Positions 8,692 to 17,794 of a stretch of DNA of 64,000 nt are shown piece after piece. The number at the start of each line of letters is the position of its first letter. Within the stretch, counting starts at the first letter, position 1. The translations under genes and the position numbers were made by a program. The notes beneath the pieces were generated by a model. That model was given only the letters and a program-made list of their open reading frames with translations, ran no database searches and was not told the DNA's origin. The stretch is from Planotetraspora silvatica (GTDB lineage Bacteria; Actinomycetota; Actinomycetes; Streptosporangiales; Streptosporangiaceae). The DNA lies in NCBI RefSeq assembly GCF_016863315.1, contig NZ_BOOQ01000031.1, forward strand, positions 62,001 to 126,000, read 5' to 3'.

Positions 8692-11178
8692 ATGGCCGTG
8701 TCCGAGACGGAGTCAGTGTCAGGCCTGGTGGCAGGGCTCGTCCCGCCGGAGCCCCACTCCGACGGCGTGACCGAGATCCGCCTCCACGGCGTGGGCGGCG
8801 CGTCACCGCGGAGTCTGCTGGGCGAGTATCCGCTTCAGCAGGTCGGCGGAGACGCGATCGCGGGGTTCTACCGCAGGCCCGACGGGGAGGGCCGCCACAT
8901 CGAGGCGTACTCCTGGGGTGGGCTGACCTCGCGGAGCGGCGCCCGGGTGTTGTGGTTGCTGCTCCTGCCGTTCCTGCTGGCGAACCTCGCCGGATGGATG
9001 TTCCCGTCCCGGTTGCTGGACCGTCCACGCACCTTCGCGGTCTACCGGGCGGCGGTCCGCTGGGCGGCGCTCGCCGTGACGCTGAACGCCGTGTTGTTCC
9101 TCACCTGGATCCCCGTCGACTACCTCGGATACCAGTGCGGCGGCCGCGCCGAGTGCGTCGACCCGTGGCCGCTGTACGGGTTCGGGCTCCAGTTCGGGTT
9201 CGTCCAGGACCATCCCGGGCGGCGGATCCTCCTCGCCGCGGCCGTCCCCCTGCTGGCGATCGCGATCATGATCGTGCTCTCCCGCCGGACGCTGGGCCGG
9301 TATGAGACGGTGCGGCCGCCGGCCCGCGGCCCTCTTCCCGCGCCCGATCCCGCACGCAGCGCGGCCGCGCTGACCGCCGGGCTCGCACATCCCGATTTCT
9401 GGAACGGCAGGCGTGCGACCTCCCGGCTGGGCACGGCGCACCTGGCGGCGGCGGTCGCCATGCTGGCCGCGCTGATCGCCCACACCGTACGGTCGACGGT
9501 CGACGTGGAGCAGCGGCCCCTCGCGGTGGGCGCGCTGATGCTGAGCGGCATCGTCCTGGCCGGTGTGGCCGTCGCGCTGGTCGCCGAGACGGCGAAACGG
9601 TGGCCCGAGAAGCTGGCCGGGACCATGCTCGGGTTCGCCGTGGCCGCCCTGGTCCTGTCGGCGATCTTCGCCTGGCTCCAGCCGGCCGTCGCCTTCGTGG
9701 AGGGCGAATTGCCCGGCATGGGGCAGGCCGTGAACCTCACCAACGGCGCGGTCGCCGCGACTCTCACGCTGTTGCTGCTCGCGGTGCTCGCCGGCACGGC
9801 CCTGCGGACGAGCGGGTGGCTCCTGTTGATCGCCACCGTGGCGGCGACGCTGCTGGCGCTCTGGGTCACGGACGTGGCGGAGTTGACCGGCGTCCGGATG
9901 GTCGCCGTTCTGGCGCTCGCCGCAGGGCTGGGCCTCGCGGGCCAGGTGGCACGCCGAAGCTACGACAGGTTCCGCTGGGCGGCGCCGTTCGTCGTGATGG
10001 CGCTCGCGGCGGGGGTGCTCAACGTTTTCATGCTCGGGTTGCTGATCAGGGTCGCGGACACGGTGGGCGCGATCCACTACTCGGAGACGGACTACCTTCT
10101 GCCGCCCGAGGAGCCCGTCATCGCCGTGTTCCAGGTCATCCGGCCGTTCGCGCCGTACCTGGTCCTGCTTCCGGGGGCGGTTCTCCTGCTGTTCCTGCTC
10201 TGGCAGGGCGTCCTGATCTGGCGTGCCGCGAGCGGCCCGACCGCGGAACGGACCCGGCAGGCGTATCTCGCGCAGGAGAGGGACGGCGCCCCACCCCTCG
10301 ACGGTCCCGCGGAATGGGTGGCCTCCACCGTCTCCGACCCTGCCGTACAGGACCCGGCCGTCCACGACTGGCTGCGCGTCCGGCCCTGGGCCCGGACCGT
10401 GGCCGCCTGGCAGCGCATCGGCCGGTCACCCCTGGATCTGGACCTGCTCTTCACCGCCGTCGTCGTCGCGGGGGTGTTCCTGGTCGCCTCCATGCAACTG
10501 GACGACGCCGGTGGGGCGCCCCCGTGGATGATCGGCCTCGGCACGACGGTCGCCGCGGCGCTCCCCCCGCTGCTCATCGTGTTGTTGCGATCCGGCTGGA
10601 GCGACCTCGGGCGGCGCAAGGTGATCGGCGTCCTGTGGGACGTCGGCACGTTCTGGCCGCGTTCCTACCATCCGTTCGCTCCGCCGTCGTACGCCGAGCG
10701 CGCGGTGCCGGAACTCCAGCGCCGGATCTGGTGGTTGCACGACAACGGTGGCCGGATTCTGCTCACCGCGCACAGCCAGGGCTCGGTGCTGGCCGCCGCC
10801 GCTCTCGCGCAGCCGGATCGCCGCAGCCCGGACGACCGGGTGTCGCTCGTGACGTTCGGCGCTCCGGTTCACAAGCTTTACAACTGGGGCTTTCCCGCAT
10901 ACTTCAACCAGGACGTGCTGAGCCGCCTGCGGATCGAACGATGGGAGAACCTGTACTACCTGACCGACTACGTGGGCGGTCCCGCCGCCGTCGGTGCCGC
11001 CTGCGATGACGTCGAGATACCCGACCCGCCCACCAGCACGTTCCGGTACGGCGAGCCGGCACCCCGGGTCGGCAGCCACACCGGTTACTGGGACGACCCC
11101 GCGCTGTGGAAGGCCGTCGGCCAGGCGGCGGCGCTGCTCGCGGCCCGACGGACGCCGGTTGAGGAGTCGCAGGTGTGA
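8692..11178 (+). CDS. Large integral membrane protein with alpha/beta-hydrolase (lipase-like) motifs
   Basis: 828 residues. The N-terminal cytosolic-type region has EIRLHGVGG (HGVGG at 32-36), a beta strand ending in an oxyanion-hole-like loop. A long middle section (roughly 80-640) contains many hydrophobic spans, with loops around 180-250 and 500-580. After it, RILLTAHSQGS carries a GxSxG-type nucleophile elbow (S695; first Gly replaced by Ala), followed by VTFGAPVHKLYNWGFP, a typical lipase sequence. SHTGYWDD near residue 790 may supply the histidine. The hydrolase fold thus seems divided by the membrane section. GGGAGG upstream supports the ATG at 8692. The substrate is unknown. Confidence 0.75.
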   Translation: MAVSETESVSGLVAGLVPPEPHSDGVTEIRLHGVGGASPRSLLGEYPLQQVGGDAIAGFYRRPDGEGRHIEAYSWGGLTSRSGARVLWLLLLPFLLANLAGWMFPSRLLDRPRTFAVYRAAVRWAALAVTLNAVLFLTWIPVDYLGYQCGGRAECVDPWPLYGFGLQFGFVQDHPGRRILLAAAVPLLAIAIMIVLSRRTLGRYETVRPPARGPLPAPDPARSAAALTAGLAHPDFWNGRRATSRLGTAHLAAAVAMLAALIAHTVRSTVDVEQRPLAVGALMLSGIVLAGVAVALVAETAKRWPEKLAGTMLGFAVAALVLSAIFAWLQPAVAFVEGELPGMGQAVNLTNGAVAATLTLLLLAVLAGTALRTSGWLLLIATVAATLLALWVTDVAELTGVRMVAVLALAAGLGLAGQVARRSYDRFRWAAPFVVMALAAGVLNVFMLGLLIRVADTVGAIHYSETDYLLPPEEPVIAVFQVIRPFAPYLVLLPGAVLLLFLLWQGVLIWRAASGPTAERTRQAYLAQERDGAPPLDGPAEWVASTVSDPAVQDPAVHDWLRVRPWARTVAAWQRIGRSPLDLDLLFTAVVVAGVFLVASMQLDDAGGAPPWMIGLGTTVAAALPPLLIVLLRSGWSDLGRRKVIGVLWDVGTFWPRSYHPFAPPSYAERAVPELQRRIWWLHDNGGRILLTAHSQGSVLAAAALAQPDRRSPDDRVSLVTFGAPVHKLYNWGFPAYFNQDVLSRLRIERWENLYYLTDYVGGPAAVGAACDDVEIPDPPTSTFRYGEPAPRVGSHTGYWDDPALWKAVGQAAALLAARRTPVEESQV

Positions 11179-11191
11179 ACGCCCCTCAGGC

Positions 11192-12022
11192 TCAGCCGAG
11201 AGCGAGCGCCACCGGGAGGAACAACCGGTCTCGGTCGCCGGGCAGGTCCGCGCCGCGAATCATGACGGCCGTCGTGAACGCCCGGCTGAGGCCGTGTTCC
11301 ACGGCCCAGTCGATCAGGGCCGGCCATCGGTGCTCCACGTCGACGCGCAGCGTGCCCTCGGCCTCCGCCGCCAGGTCGGAGAGCAGCGCCAAGGCCGTCG
11401 GCTCGTCACCGGCGATCAGTGGTCCGAGCGCGGTGACGCTCTCGTTGCGCCAGGCACCGCCGTACCCCGTGATGCCCGAGGGCCCTTCCACGACTCGCAT
11501 CGACGTGCAGAACGCGGGCAGCCGGGTGACGAGTTCGGTGCGCGGCACGCCGCACACCTCGGCGTCCAGAGCGAGCACCGCGGGGAGGTCGGAGGCGGCC
11601 ATCGGGCGCGACACAGGCCGGGCCGGGTCCGAGCGCGAGGAGCGGAACGACCCCGTGTACGCGCTGCAATGGCCGATGGCGCGAAAGCCCAGGCGTTCGT
11701 AGAGGGGACGCCCGTAGTCGGTGGCGCTCAGCCAGACGCTTGCCGTGCCGCTCCGGTCCAGTGCGTGCGTCATGAGCCGCCTGCCGAGGCCCCGGCGTTC
11801 GTGTTCGCGCGCGACGAGCATCATGCCGATCGCGGCGATCCCCGTGCCGTACCGGCTCGACACCACCGCCCCGGCCAGCCCGCCGCCGGGGGCGTCGATG
11901 CCGTAGACCTCGCCCACATCGAACAGCAGGCGCCATCTGTGCTCTTCGCTCAGCCACTCCCGGTCCTGCGCCAGCAGCATGCAGTCGGGGAGGTCGTCGA
12001 TGCCGAGCCGGCGGATGGGCAT
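11192..12022 (-). CDS. GNAT-fold N-acetyltransferase (two-domain)
   Basis: 276 residues counted from the ATG at 12022; the frame is open further upstream without family-like sequence. Residues 1-125 are a GNAT domain with the acetyl-CoA loop REHERRGLGRRLMTHAL (R-x-x-G-x-G) and LYERLGFRAIG at the usual end. The second half (about 150-276) has a weaker GNAT-like repeat, LITKLPAF-type helix and DWAVEHGLSRAF near the end, as in tandem GNAT proteins. No substrate can be inferred. It converges with the membrane hydrolase gene 13 bases away. Confidence 0.8.
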   Translation of the reverse strand: MPIRRLGIDDLPDCMLLAQDREWLSEEHRWRLLFDVGEVYGIDAPGGGLAGAVVSSRYGTGIAAIGMMLVAREHERRGLGRRLMTHALDRSGTASVWLSATDYGRPLYERLGFRAIGHCSAYTGSFRSSRSDPARPVSRPMAASDLPAVLALDAEVCGVPRTELVTRLPAFCTSMRVVEGPSGITGYGGAWRNESVTALGPLIAGDEPTALALLSDLAAEAEGTLRVDVEHRWPALIDWAVEHGLSRAFTTAVMIRGADLPGDRDRLFLPVALALG

Positions 12023-12133
12023 GTCCGCCGGAAGCCGCGTGCCGCGGTTCTGGTCGACATCTGCCTTGATTTCCGCATCGATTTCCTGCACGACCAGGGA
12101 GAATAGCGGCCCGCGGCACGCCACGTCGATCGA

Positions 12134-12820
12134 TTAACCGGCCGCGTCCTGCTCGTCGAGGAGGCCGGCGTCGTGGACCAGCAGGGCGATCTGCACGCGG
12201 TTGTTGAGCCCGAGCTTGGTGAGGATTCTCGACACGTGTGTCTTGACCGTGGGCACGCCGAGATAGAGGACGGCGGCGATCTGCGCGTTGGACCTGCCTT
12301 CTCCGACCGCGACGGCCACCTCGCGTTCGCGGTCGTTGAGAAGCGCGAGGCGCCGCCCGGCGTCAGCGCGGCGCCGGTCCTGGCCGGAGCCGGCGACCCG
12401 GGCGATGAGGCGCCGGGTGACCGCCGGGGAGAGCACGGGGTGGCCCTTGGCGACCTGGCGCACCGCGGCCACGATCTCGTCGGGCGGGGTGTCCTTGAGG
12501 AGGAATCCGGCCGCTCCGGCGCGCAGGGCGCGGAGCACGTGCTCGTCGGCGTCGAAGGTGGTCAGGACGACGACCTCGGGCGCGTCCGGGCGCGCGCGCA
12601 GGGCCTCGGTGGCGGAGAGCCCGTCCATCGCGGGCATCCGGATGTCCATCAGCACCACGTCGGGGCCGTGGAGGTCGACGAGGGCCAGCACTTGGGTGCC
12701 GTCGCCCGCTTCGGCGACCACGCGGATGTCGGACGCGCCGCCGAGCATCATCGTCAGCCCGGCACGCACCAGGGGATCGTCGTCGACGATGAGCACGCCC
12801 ACGGGGAGAGGGTCTGTCAT
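12134..12820 (-). CDS. NarL/LuxR-family response regulator
   Basis: 228 residues. The receiver domain (about 5-125) has DDDPLVRAG, the phosphoacceptor Asp in VLMDIRMPAMDG and the conserved Lys in FLLKDTPPDE. The C-terminal HTH_LuxR domain reads LNDREREVAVAVGEGRSNAQIA and TVKTHVSRILTKLGLNNR. The ATG at 12820 overlaps the stop of the histidine kinase gene (ATGA), so this is a co-translated two-component pair. It is a DNA-binding regulator; the targets are not evident, since no exporter genes follow. Confidence 0.95.
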   Translation of the reverse strand: MTDPLPVGVLIVDDDPLVRAGLTMMLGGASDIRVVAEAGDGTQVLALVDLHGPDVVLMDIRMPAMDGLSATEALRARPDAPEVVVLTTFDADEHVLRALRAGAAGFLLKDTPPDEIVAAVRQVAKGHPVLSPAVTRRLIARVAGSGQDRRRADAGRRLALLNDREREVAVAVGEGRSNAQIAAVLYLGVPTVKTHVSRILTKLGLNNRVQIALLVHDAGLLDEQDAAG

Positions 12821-13974
12821 GTCGGCCAGGGTAACCACGCCGTCAGCCGCCAGCCGCCCTCCTCGGTCGGGCCGTGCTCCAGCCGCCCGCCGGCGAGCGC
12901 GACGCGTTCGGCCAGCCCGAGGAGTCCCTGGCCGTGCCGCCACTGACGGTGCCGCTCACCCGGCCGCCGCTCTCCGGGCAGGGCGCCGTTGCCCACCTCG
13001 ACGGTCAGCCCCTGTCCGGGCGCTCCCGCCGCCCGCAGCCGCACATCGGCCCCCGCGGCGTGCTTTCTGGCGTTGGTCAGGCCTTCCTGGATCACGCGGT
13101 AGGCCGTGCGGCCCATGCTGTCGGGGACCGGGCCGCCGGTCTCCTCGCGCAGGTCGACCCGCATCCCCGCCTCGACCGACTCGGCGACGAGCTGGTGGAT
13201 GTCCGCGAAGGTGGGCTGTGGCAGCTCGCCGACCGGGGCGCGGAGGACGCCGATGACCTCGCGCAGGTCCTGCAGCGCCTGGTGGGCGCTCTCCCTGATG
13301 ACCTTGGCCGCGCGGGCGATGTCCTCGGGCGGGGCGTCGGGGCGGTACTCCAGCGCACCGGCATGCACGCTGAGCAGGGACAACCGGTGGCCGAGCACGT
13401 CGTGCATCTCCCTGGCGATGGCCTCACGCGTGCGCGACTGGGCCTGCTCCGCACGGAGGTGCGCCTCGGTCTCCGCACGGGCCGCCCGGTCACGCCAGGA
13501 CTCCACCAGCTGCCGCCGGTGATGGATGAACATGCCCCAGCCCACTGCGGCGCCCTGGATCGTGAGGCCGAGCAGCCACAGCAGGAACCCGGGTGTGTCC
13601 GGCTCAGGACGCAGCTCGACGTAGACGACGCCGGCGACCAGGCTCAGCCCGAAGACGATCCCCGTCGTCCGGGGCGGCCGGTGGACCGCGACCGTGAACA
13701 GGGCCACCAGCATCGCGCCCGCGACCAGCTCGGAGAACGTCGACAGGGCGATCAGCACCATGGACAGCTCGACCGGCCTGCGGCGGCGCAGCCACAACGC
13801 GGCGCAACCCGCTGCGGCGACGATCTGGTCGACGTTGAAGAGCCACGCGGGCTCCGGCATGGCGATCTGAACGCGCTCGGCGCCCGTGAGCAGTCCGAAG
13901 CCTGCCGCGAACAGGAACAGGCAGGTGTCCACGATCCAGTCCCGGGTGCTGCGCCGGGCCGCGGAGGTGTCCAT
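12817..13974 (-). CDS. NarL/DesK-type sensor histidine kinase
   Basis: 385 residues. The first 160 residues contain about five hydrophobic spans forming a membrane sensor. A short coiled linker leads to the HisKA_3 dimerisation helix with the phospho-accepting His in REMHDVLGHRLSLLS. The ATP-binding domain follows, with the N-box-like EGLTNARKHA and the G-box HGQGLLGLAERV. It phosphorylates the response regulator whose start overlaps its stop. The frame is open upstream, but sequence before the ATG at 13974 is not protein-like. Confidence 0.93.
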   Translation of the reverse strand: MDTSAARRSTRDWIVDTCLFLFAAGFGLLTGAERVQIAMPEPAWLFNVDQIVAAAGCAALWLRRRRPVELSMVLIALSTFSELVAGAMLVALFTVAVHRPPRTTGIVFGLSLVAGVVYVELRPEPDTPGFLLWLLGLTIQGAAVGWGMFIHHRRQLVESWRDRAARAETEAHLRAEQAQSRTREAIAREMHDVLGHRLSLLSVHAGALEYRPDAPPEDIARAAKVIRESAHQALQDLREVIGVLRAPVGELPQPTFADIHQLVAESVEAGMRVDLREETGGPVPDSMGRTAYRVIQEGLTNARKHAAGADVRLRAAGAPGQGLTVEVGNGALPGERRPGERHRQWRHGQGLLGLAERVALAGGRLEHGPTEEGGWRLTAWLPWPT

Positions 13975-14151
13975 CGCCTCGAGGCTACCGATCGGCCGGG
14001 ATCCGGTCCCCTGCGGAAAGGGCGACGGTACCGAAGTCCGGCAAGACGCTACTTTGGTCGGCGGTGGCCCTCCGGACGGATACGCCGGGCGGGCCGCGGA
14101 AAGCCTCATGGCCGTTCCGCGGCCCGGCGACGGTTCCCTAGCGTTCCGACC

Positions 14152-14382
14152 ATGCGAAAAACCGTGCAGTTCGCCGGGTTCGTCATGATCCTCCAGGGTG
14201 TCAGCGGCGCGATCGACCATCTGGCGGTCCAGCCGTTCTTCGGGATCGTGCTGAACCTCTTCAACCGCGTCGTCGTCCCCCGCGTGAGCCTCCTGTCCGA
14301 GTATCCGCTCTTCGCGAACCTGACGCTGGCCTTCCTCGGCGTGATCGTGGTCATCGCCGCGGAGCCGCCCAAGCGGTCATGA
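14152..14382 (+). CDS. Small two-span membrane protein
   Basis: 76 residues: MRKTVQFAGFVMILQGVSG begins one hydrophobic span, and NLTLAFLGVIVVIAAEP is a second near the C-terminus. It matches no named family I recognise. The start is supported by a TAGCGT -10-like hexamer at 14139-14144, only 7 bases before the ATG, which implies leaderless translation. It is divergent from the histidine kinase gene and its stop overlaps that of the MarR gene by 6 bases. Confidence 0.7.
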   Translation: MRKTVQFAGFVMILQGVSGAIDHLAVQPFFGIVLNLFNRVVVPRVSLLSEYPLFANLTLAFLGVIVVIAAEPPKRS

Positions 14383-14874
14383 CAGGGCTTCGACCCCGGT
14401 CCCCGTCAGGTTCTCCAGCATCCGCTGGAGCATCCCGGTGAGCTCCCGCACCTCCGCCTCGGAGAATCCGGCGAGCAGCCGCCCGGTGACGCGCCCGAAG
14501 ACGGGGGCCACCCGAGGGATGATCGCGCGCCCCTCGTCGGTCACCTCGATGACGATTGACCGCCGGTCGCCGGGGTGCCTGCGCCGCCGTACCAGCCCTT
14601 TGTCCTCCAGGCGGTCCAGCAGTCTGGTCATGCCCGCCGTGTCGGTCCCGAGCTGCGGCGCGAGCTGGTTGGGGCTCGCCTCCTGCCGCGCGGCGTGAAG
14701 AAGGAGCGCCGCCTGCTGGGACGTGACGTCGAACGGGGCCAGCTGGCTCTCCACGGCGGTGCGCAGCTCGCGGCCTACCTGGTTGAGAAGCGAGCCGCCT
14801 CCCAGGACGAGCGCGATCGGGACGTTGCGGCTCTGGTCCTGGAACGGCCGGCTTCCGGCTGATGGGGTTTCCAT
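14377..14874 (-). CDS. MarR-family transcriptional regulator
   Basis: 165 residues with a central winged helix: NQLAPQLGTDTAGMTRLLDRLEDKGLV contains the recognition helix, and RRRHPGDRRSIVIEVTDEG the wing with the MarR D-x-R-S-x-x-V-x-x-T motif. Flanking helices form the dimer interface. It lies divergent to the FAD monooxygenase gene across 83 bases that contain a perfect 14-base palindrome. It probably represses that gene and itself in response to an aromatic or lipophilic ligand. Confidence 0.92.
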   Translation of the reverse strand: METPSAGSRPFQDQSRNVPIALVLGGGSLLNQVGRELRTAVESQLAPFDVTSQQAALLLHAARQEASPNQLAPQLGTDTAGMTRLLDRLEDKGLVRRRRHPGDRRSIVIEVTDEGRAIIPRVAPVFGRVTGRLLAGFSEAEVRELTGMLQRMLENLTGTGVEALS

Positions 14875-14901
14875 CGCGTCATGGTAGCTGGCACGACTGT
14901 T

Positions 14902-14915
14902 GCTGTCGCGACAGC
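14902..14915. promoter_or_regulatory. Palindrome GCTGTCGCGACAGC, candidate MarR operator
   Basis: A perfect 14-base palindrome midway between the divergent MarR and FAD monooxygenase genes, 27 bases upstream of the MarR start. A further TAGCTG/CAGCTA pair (14885-14890 and 14912-14917) surrounds it. Position and symmetry suggest the MarR binding site. Confidence 0.6.
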
Positions 14916-14957
14916 TATCGGGCTACGGTGAGGCCGTTCCCCCGAAAGGACCCCCAC

Positions 14958-16205
14958 ATGAATGAAGATCCTTTGAACGGCCCGCACGTCCTCGTCGTCG
15001 GTGGCGGCGTCGGCGGGCTCTGCCTCGCCCAGGGACTGCGGAAGTCCGGCATCCGTGTCGACGTCTACGAACGCGACGAGTCCGCCCGGTTCCGCGGCCA
15101 GGGCTGGCGCATCTCACTCAAGGAGGAGGGCACGTCCGCCCTCAGAAGCTGCCTGCCGGACCACCTGTTCCAGCTCTGCGTCGCGACGGCCATCAGGCCG
15201 GCCACGCGGATGGCCTTCCTCGACCACCTGCTGAATCCCAAGTTCGAAAAGCCCATTCCGCCGCTGCCCGACGACGTCTTCTTCGGAGTCAACCGGCTGA
15301 CGCTGCGCGAGATCCTGCTGTCCGGCCTCGACGACGTCCGCCACTTCGGCAAGACGTTCGTACGGTACGACCATGCCGAGGACGGCCGGGTTCGGGCGCA
15401 CTTCGCCGACGGGACCTCCGCCGCCGGCGACCTGCTCGTCGGCGCCGACGGGACCAACTCGGCGGTCCGCCGCCAATTGCTGCCCGGCGCCGAGGTCGAC
15501 GACCTCGGGAACGTCGTCTACGGCAGGACGCCCATCACAACCGGCATGCTCGACTGGGTCCCCGAGGTCCTCGTCGACAGCTTCAACCGCCTGATCTCAC
15601 CTGACGGCGCGGCGATGTCGGTGGTCACGTGCAGGACCAGGGAGCCCGCGCCCGAGGCCGCCGCACGGCTCGCCCCCGGCGCACGGCTGACGGACATGCC
15701 CGGCTACTTCGCCTGGATGGTCTCCAGCGACGGGCCGGCAGGCTGGTCGGCCGGGGCACCGCTCAGCACCGAGCAGTTCAGGCAGGCCGACGGGGAGAGC
15801 CTGCACCGGCTGGCGTACGAGATGGTCGCCGGCTTCCACCCGCTGGCCCGGCGGATCCTCGACGAGGCCGACGTCCCGGCCACCTTCCCGGTCGGACTGC
15901 GCAGCGCGCGGCCCGTCGCGCCCTGGGCCACGACCGACGTCACGCTTCTCGGCGACGCCGTGCACACCATGTCGCCCGGTCGCGGCGAGGGCGCCAACAC
16001 CACCCTTCGCCACGCCGAACTCCTGCGGCAGGCGCTGGCAGGCGTCGCGGCGAAGGGCGTGCCCCTGCTCGACGCCGTGGGCCGTTACGAGGCGGAGATG
16101 CTCCGGCACGGCTTCCAGGTCGTCTCCGCCTCGCTGGGCAACCCGCTCATGCCGCGTCCCGCCGTCACGATCCCGTCTCGGCCAGGCCCGCGCGGCGCCG
16201 GATGA
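14958..16205 (+). CDS. FAD-dependent aromatic-ring-hydroxylase-type monooxygenase
   Basis: 415 residues of the PHBH-like flavoprotein monooxygenases, which insert oxygen from O2 using NAD(P)H. VLVVGGGVGGLCLAQGL at about 11-27 is the FAD dinucleotide-binding motif. GDLLVGADGTNSAVRR is the DG motif, and VTLLGDAVHTMSPGRGEGANT the second FAD motif (GD). The conserved Pro before the glycine-rich stretch is present. GAAAGGA precedes the ATG at 14958. It is divergent to a MarR regulator and is probably induced by its substrate. The 3' end overlaps the opposite gene by 41 bases. Confidence 0.92.
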   Translation: MNEDPLNGPHVLVVGGGVGGLCLAQGLRKSGIRVDVYERDESARFRGQGWRISLKEEGTSALRSCLPDHLFQLCVATAIRPATRMAFLDHLLNPKFEKPIPPLPDDVFFGVNRLTLREILLSGLDDVRHFGKTFVRYDHAEDGRVRAHFADGTSAAGDLLVGADGTNSAVRRQLLPGAEVDDLGNVVYGRTPITTGMLDWVPEVLVDSFNRLISPDGAAMSVVTCRTREPAPEAAARLAPGARLTDMPGYFAWMVSSDGPAGWSAGAPLSTEQFRQADGESLHRLAYEMVAGFHPLARRILDEADVPATFPVGLRSARPVAPWATTDVTLLGDAVHTMSPGRGEGANTTLRHAELLRQALAGVAAKGVPLLDAVGRYEAEMLRHGFQVVSASLGNPLMPRPAVTIPSRPGPRGAG

Positions 16206-17058
16206 CCTCGGCGACGGCCGCCCAGTCGAGGTCGGCGTCGCCGTGCGCGATCGCGTCGACGAAGGAGTCGCGCAGCACGCTCCCGAACGGCAGCGGCACG
16301 TTCGCCTCCGCCCCGGCGGTCAGCGCGAGGGAGATGTCCTTGAGCCCGAGTGCGAGGCGGAAACCCGCGGGCTCGTAGCGCCGCTCGGCGACCATGGATC
16401 CGTAGCCGGTGTAGATCACGCCCGGGAAGATCGTGCTCGTGAGCAGGTCGACGAGATCGGCGGACCTGATCCCCCTCGCCTCCGCGAGGGCGCAGGCCTC
16501 GGCGACGGACTCGATCGCGCAGGCGACGAGGAAGTTGCCCGCGATCTTGACCACGTTGGCCTGGTGCGGCCTGTCACCCATCCGCCATGTGCGCTGCCCC
16601 ATGGCCGCGAACAGCGGCTCCACATGGTCGATCAGCCCGCTGTCGCCCGCAGCGACGATGTTGAGCTTCCCGGCGGCCGCCACGTCGGAGCGGCCCATCA
16701 CCGGCGCGGCGAGGTAGCCGAGGCCGTGCTCGGCGTGGAGGGCGGCGGCGCGGTCGGTCAGTTCGACCGAGACCGTCGCCATGTTGACGTGGACGGTCGC
16801 CTCCGCTCCTTCGAGCAGACGCGGATCCAGCAGGACCGACTCGACGGCCTTGTCGTCGGACAAGATCGAGACGACGACGTCGTTGGCGAAGACGTCCTCC
16901 AGCCCGGCCGCCTCGGAGGCGCCCTGGGCGACGAGTTCGGCCACCGGCTCAGGAGATCGGTTCCAGACCTGTACGGCATGGCCCGCGCGAACCAGGTTGG
17001 CCGCCATCCCCCTTCCCATGGCGCCGAGCCCCACGAAGCCGACGTTCATCGCTGTCAT
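16165..17058 (-). CDS. NAD(P)-dependent beta-hydroxyacid dehydrogenase / imine reductase-like
   Basis: 297 residues. The N-terminal Rossmann domain shows NVGFVGLGAMGRGMAANLVRAGH with the family glycine pattern. The motif around the substrate-binding site is APVMGRSDVAAAGKLNIVAAG, and catalytic Lys is in NVVKIAGNFLVACAIES. These fit the 3-hydroxyisobutyrate dehydrogenase superfamily, including glyoxylate/succinic semialdehyde reductases. Substrate cannot be decided: the usual D-A-P-V-x-G is here AAPVMG. GAGGGG lies 7 bases before the ATG at 17058; an internal ATG at 17049 is the alternative. Confidence 0.88.
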   Translation of the reverse strand: MTAMNVGFVGLGAMGRGMAANLVRAGHAVQVWNRSPEPVAELVAQGASEAAGLEDVFANDVVVSILSDDKAVESVLLDPRLLEGAEATVHVNMATVSVELTDRAAALHAEHGLGYLAAPVMGRSDVAAAGKLNIVAAGDSGLIDHVEPLFAAMGQRTWRMGDRPHQANVVKIAGNFLVACAIESVAEACALAEARGIRSADLVDLLTSTIFPGVIYTGYGSMVAERRYEPAGFRLALGLKDISLALTAGAEANVPLPFGSVLRDSFVDAIAHGDADLDWAAVAEVIRRRAGLAETGS

Positions 17059-17196
17059 CTCTGGATCCCCTCGATCTTCCGCTCGCGAGACGGGGAGGCC
17101 GTGCACGCCTCTCATCGTCAGGGTCTGGCGCTCGTCCTACCCAGCACCCACCGGACGTGCACGTTAGCACCGGGCCGCAGCTAATGGTGAACCGGT

Positions 17197-17202
17197 TATA
17201 GT
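17197..17202 (+). promoter_or_regulatory. TATAGT -10 element, leaderless start of the CGNR gene
   Basis: TATAGT lies 6 bases before the GTG of the next gene, so the transcript would begin at or next to the start codon. There is no ribosome binding site, consistent with leaderless translation. AACCGGTT at 17190-17197 overlaps it and could be an operator. Confidence 0.5.
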
Positions 17203-17208
17203 GGTTCC

Positions 17209-17793
17209 GTGGCGAATTCGGACGGCATCGGGGACAGCGGTTTCAGGTTCGGCAACGGGCGACTGTGCTTCACGTTCACCGCGACTCTCGGCGACCGGGG
17301 CGCGCCCGTCCCCCTTGAACGGCTCGCCGTCCCCGGCGATCTCGCGCGGTGGTGTGTGGAAGCCGGACTGCTCGACGAGACTCCCCCGGCCGGCGCCGCC
17401 GCGCTCGCCGGAGCACGCCGCCTGCGCGAGGCGATCGACCGCGCCGCCGAGCGGGTTCGCACCGGAGCCTCACCCGGCCCGCAGGACGCGGAGATCCTCA
17501 ACGACTGGGCCGCGCGGCCGGCCCTCGCGCCCCAACTGGACGCGACCGGCGGGCTCGGCTGGCGCCAGGAGGGTGCCCAGGTGCGGCACGTTCTCGCTCT
17601 CGTCGCACGCGACGCGGTGGACGTCCTCACCGGTCCGATGAGATCGCGCCTGCGCCGCTGCGCCGGCCCGGACTGCGACGGCCTGTTCGTCGACGTCTCC
17701 CGGCCGGGGAACCGCCGCTGGTGCTCCATGAACACCTGCGGCAACCGCGTCAAGAAGGCGGCCTACCGGCAGCGCCACGCGCAGTCCGGGTGA
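17209..17793 (+). CDS. CGNR zinc-finger / ABATE-domain protein
   Basis: 194 residues. The N-terminal part (about 12-130) is an ABATE stress-sensing-type domain starting FRFGNGRLCFTFTATLGDRG. The C-terminus is the CGNR zinc finger: C-AGPD-C-DGLFVD, then WCSMNTCGNRVKKAAYRQR. Proteins of this family are probable transcription regulators, with the finger binding DNA. The GTG start sits 6 bases from a -10-like hexamer. It converges with the DUF1275 gene one base after its stop. Confidence 0.88.
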   Translation: MANSDGIGDSGFRFGNGRLCFTFTATLGDRGAPVPLERLAVPGDLARWCVEAGLLDETPPAGAAALAGARRLREAIDRAAERVRTGASPGPQDAEILNDWAARPALAPQLDATGGLGWRQEGAQVRHVLALVARDAVDVLTGPMRSRLRRCAGPDCDGLFVDVSRPGNRRWCSMNTCGNRVKKAAYRQRHAQSG

Positions 17794-17794
17794 T

